Of a stretch of DNA of 64,000 nucleotides, positions 63,260-64,000 are shown in pieces. The DNA comes from Alnus glutinosa (taxonomy: Eukaryota > Streptophyta > Magnoliopsida > Fagales > Betulaceae). The translations under genes were made by a program, and so were the position numbers. The notes below the pieces were generated by a model. That model had not been told where the DNA came from. It was given only the letters and a program-made list of their open reading frames with translations, and did not search any database. Location: contig NC_084899.1 in assembly GCF_958979055.1 (NCBI RefSeq), positions 24,185,501 through 24,249,500 of the forward strand, written 5' to 3'. Numbering within the stretch: position 1 is the stretch's first letter; each line of letters starts with the position of its first letter.

Positions 63260-64000
63260 GGGTGTCTAGCTCAATTACAATGCTGCTGTCTCTTGTCTTT
63301 CTCTCTCACGGATGAGTTCTTTTTTCTCTGCTATCTGCGGGAGTTAAGAGCTAGCGTTTAGGCACATACTCTCACCATTTTTTTGACCAAAAAGTTTGAA
63401 TCTTTTATTAGAAATGTGTGTCAACCATATAAACGCGGATTCGGATTCCCTACAATTCTTCGTCCAAAGTGCAGGGGTGGAAAAAATTGTAGGCCCCTTT
63501 GAGAGGGGCTCTTTTCCCGAGCAGGAGGCTCTCCTGCCCGAGCAACCTGCTTGGACAGTGAGTTTCCTGTTCGGGCAATGGGCCTTATTTGGGCCCTCTC
63601 TCATAACCCTTGCACTTTGGACAGATGAAAAAGATAAAAAAAAATAAAAAATTGGAATTACAAACTTTCCAAAGCTTTTTCTAATTTTCCACATGCTTTT
63701 CCCATTTCCTATTAATTTTATGTGCAAACGTTCATGTTGAAACTGTCATAAAAATGATAAAGTTTTCTTCCAAACAGAAATAGAAAAAAAAAAAAAAAAA
63801 AAAAAAATTCTAACCCAATTTATTAAATTAACATACATCCAAAATCCATATGATTTCACATGCTCCAACCTAGATCGAACATTTTGGAGCATGTGAGAAT
63901 AAATTACTATGAAGTGTCAAAATGCACCTTCAAAATTTCTAAGATACTGAAATAACTTTCAAATAAGAGAAATGCTATTTTTTTCATTTCCTATCCATTT
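63260..64000. other. PHT1 upstream region
   Basis: Holds the PHT1 leader (C/T-rich on the plus strand, 63280-63330), a foldback element listed at 63462-63622, and an A run at 63786-63807. No other gene is seen before the window edge. Confidence 0.5.
63462..63622. mobile_element. MITE-like foldback element upstream of PHT1
   Basis: GTCCAAAGTGCAGGGGT (63462-63478) faces ACCCTTGCACTTTGGAC (63606-63622), differing at one position. Inside are GC-rich arms such as GGCCCCTTTGAGAGGGGCTC and GAGCAGGAGGCTCTCCTGCC. No target duplication was identified. It lies about 200-360 bases upstream of the PHT1 ATG and may sit in its promoter. Confidence 0.7.

Overview
This is a 64-kb piece of a eudicot nuclear chromosome, AT-rich, with intron-split genes separated by long stretches of transposon debris. 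Two 11S legumin seed-storage globulin genes sit at the left end. The first has an N-terminus ([20 protein letters not shown], then a Gln/Arg-rich stretch) that, from memory, looks most like hazelnut and walnut legumins. I therefore infer a Fagales tree, probably Betulaceae; no database search was possible.

Layout. 1-7.5 kb: two 11S globulins on the minus strand (the first cut by the window edge), with a small conserved secreted-protein gene on the plus strand between them. 9.4-9.9 kb: a DUF761 gene. 10.8-14.5 kb: a repeat nest with a MITE, two solo LTRs, a TRIM and a broken copy of the splicing-factor gene SLU7. 15.5-16.9 kb: an R2R3-MYB gene of subgroup 2 (MYB13/14/15 type). 17-41 kb: essentially gene-free; it holds MITEs, poly-A retroposons, a 5'-truncated LINE with a perfect 16-bp target duplication, a 3.5-kb solo LTR with a Mutator-like element nested in it, and Cassandra-type elements carrying 5S-rRNA-like sequence. 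41.1-45.5 kb: RUS2/WXR1 (DUF647), ten exons, minus strand. 45.6-49.5 kb: more mobile elements. 49.9-55.1 kb: EAF6, a NuA4 histone acetyltransferase subunit, seven exons, minus strand, with a LINE and two MITEs in its introns. 57.4-60.2 kb: an actin-depolymerizing factor (ADF6-like), three exons, plus strand. 60.6-63.3 kb: an intact single-exon PHT1 phosphate transporter, minus strand, with a relic of a second PHT1 3' end and a 281-bp TRIM downstream.

The genes are not functionally linked; each looks independently regulated. The clearest regulatory signals are TATA boxes and RY (CATGCA) motifs upstream of the globulins, as expected for embryo-specific expression, and three TGGGCY motifs upstream of EAF6. 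I found no convincing undescribed biological system. The interest lies in well-delimited transposons: a short Mutator-like MITE family with shared ends and 9-10-bp target duplications, TRIM and Cassandra copies, a candidate gene-capturing Mutator element, and gene relics. Splice sites were assigned by eye from GT/AG and reading-frame continuity; every multi-exon model closes in frame.
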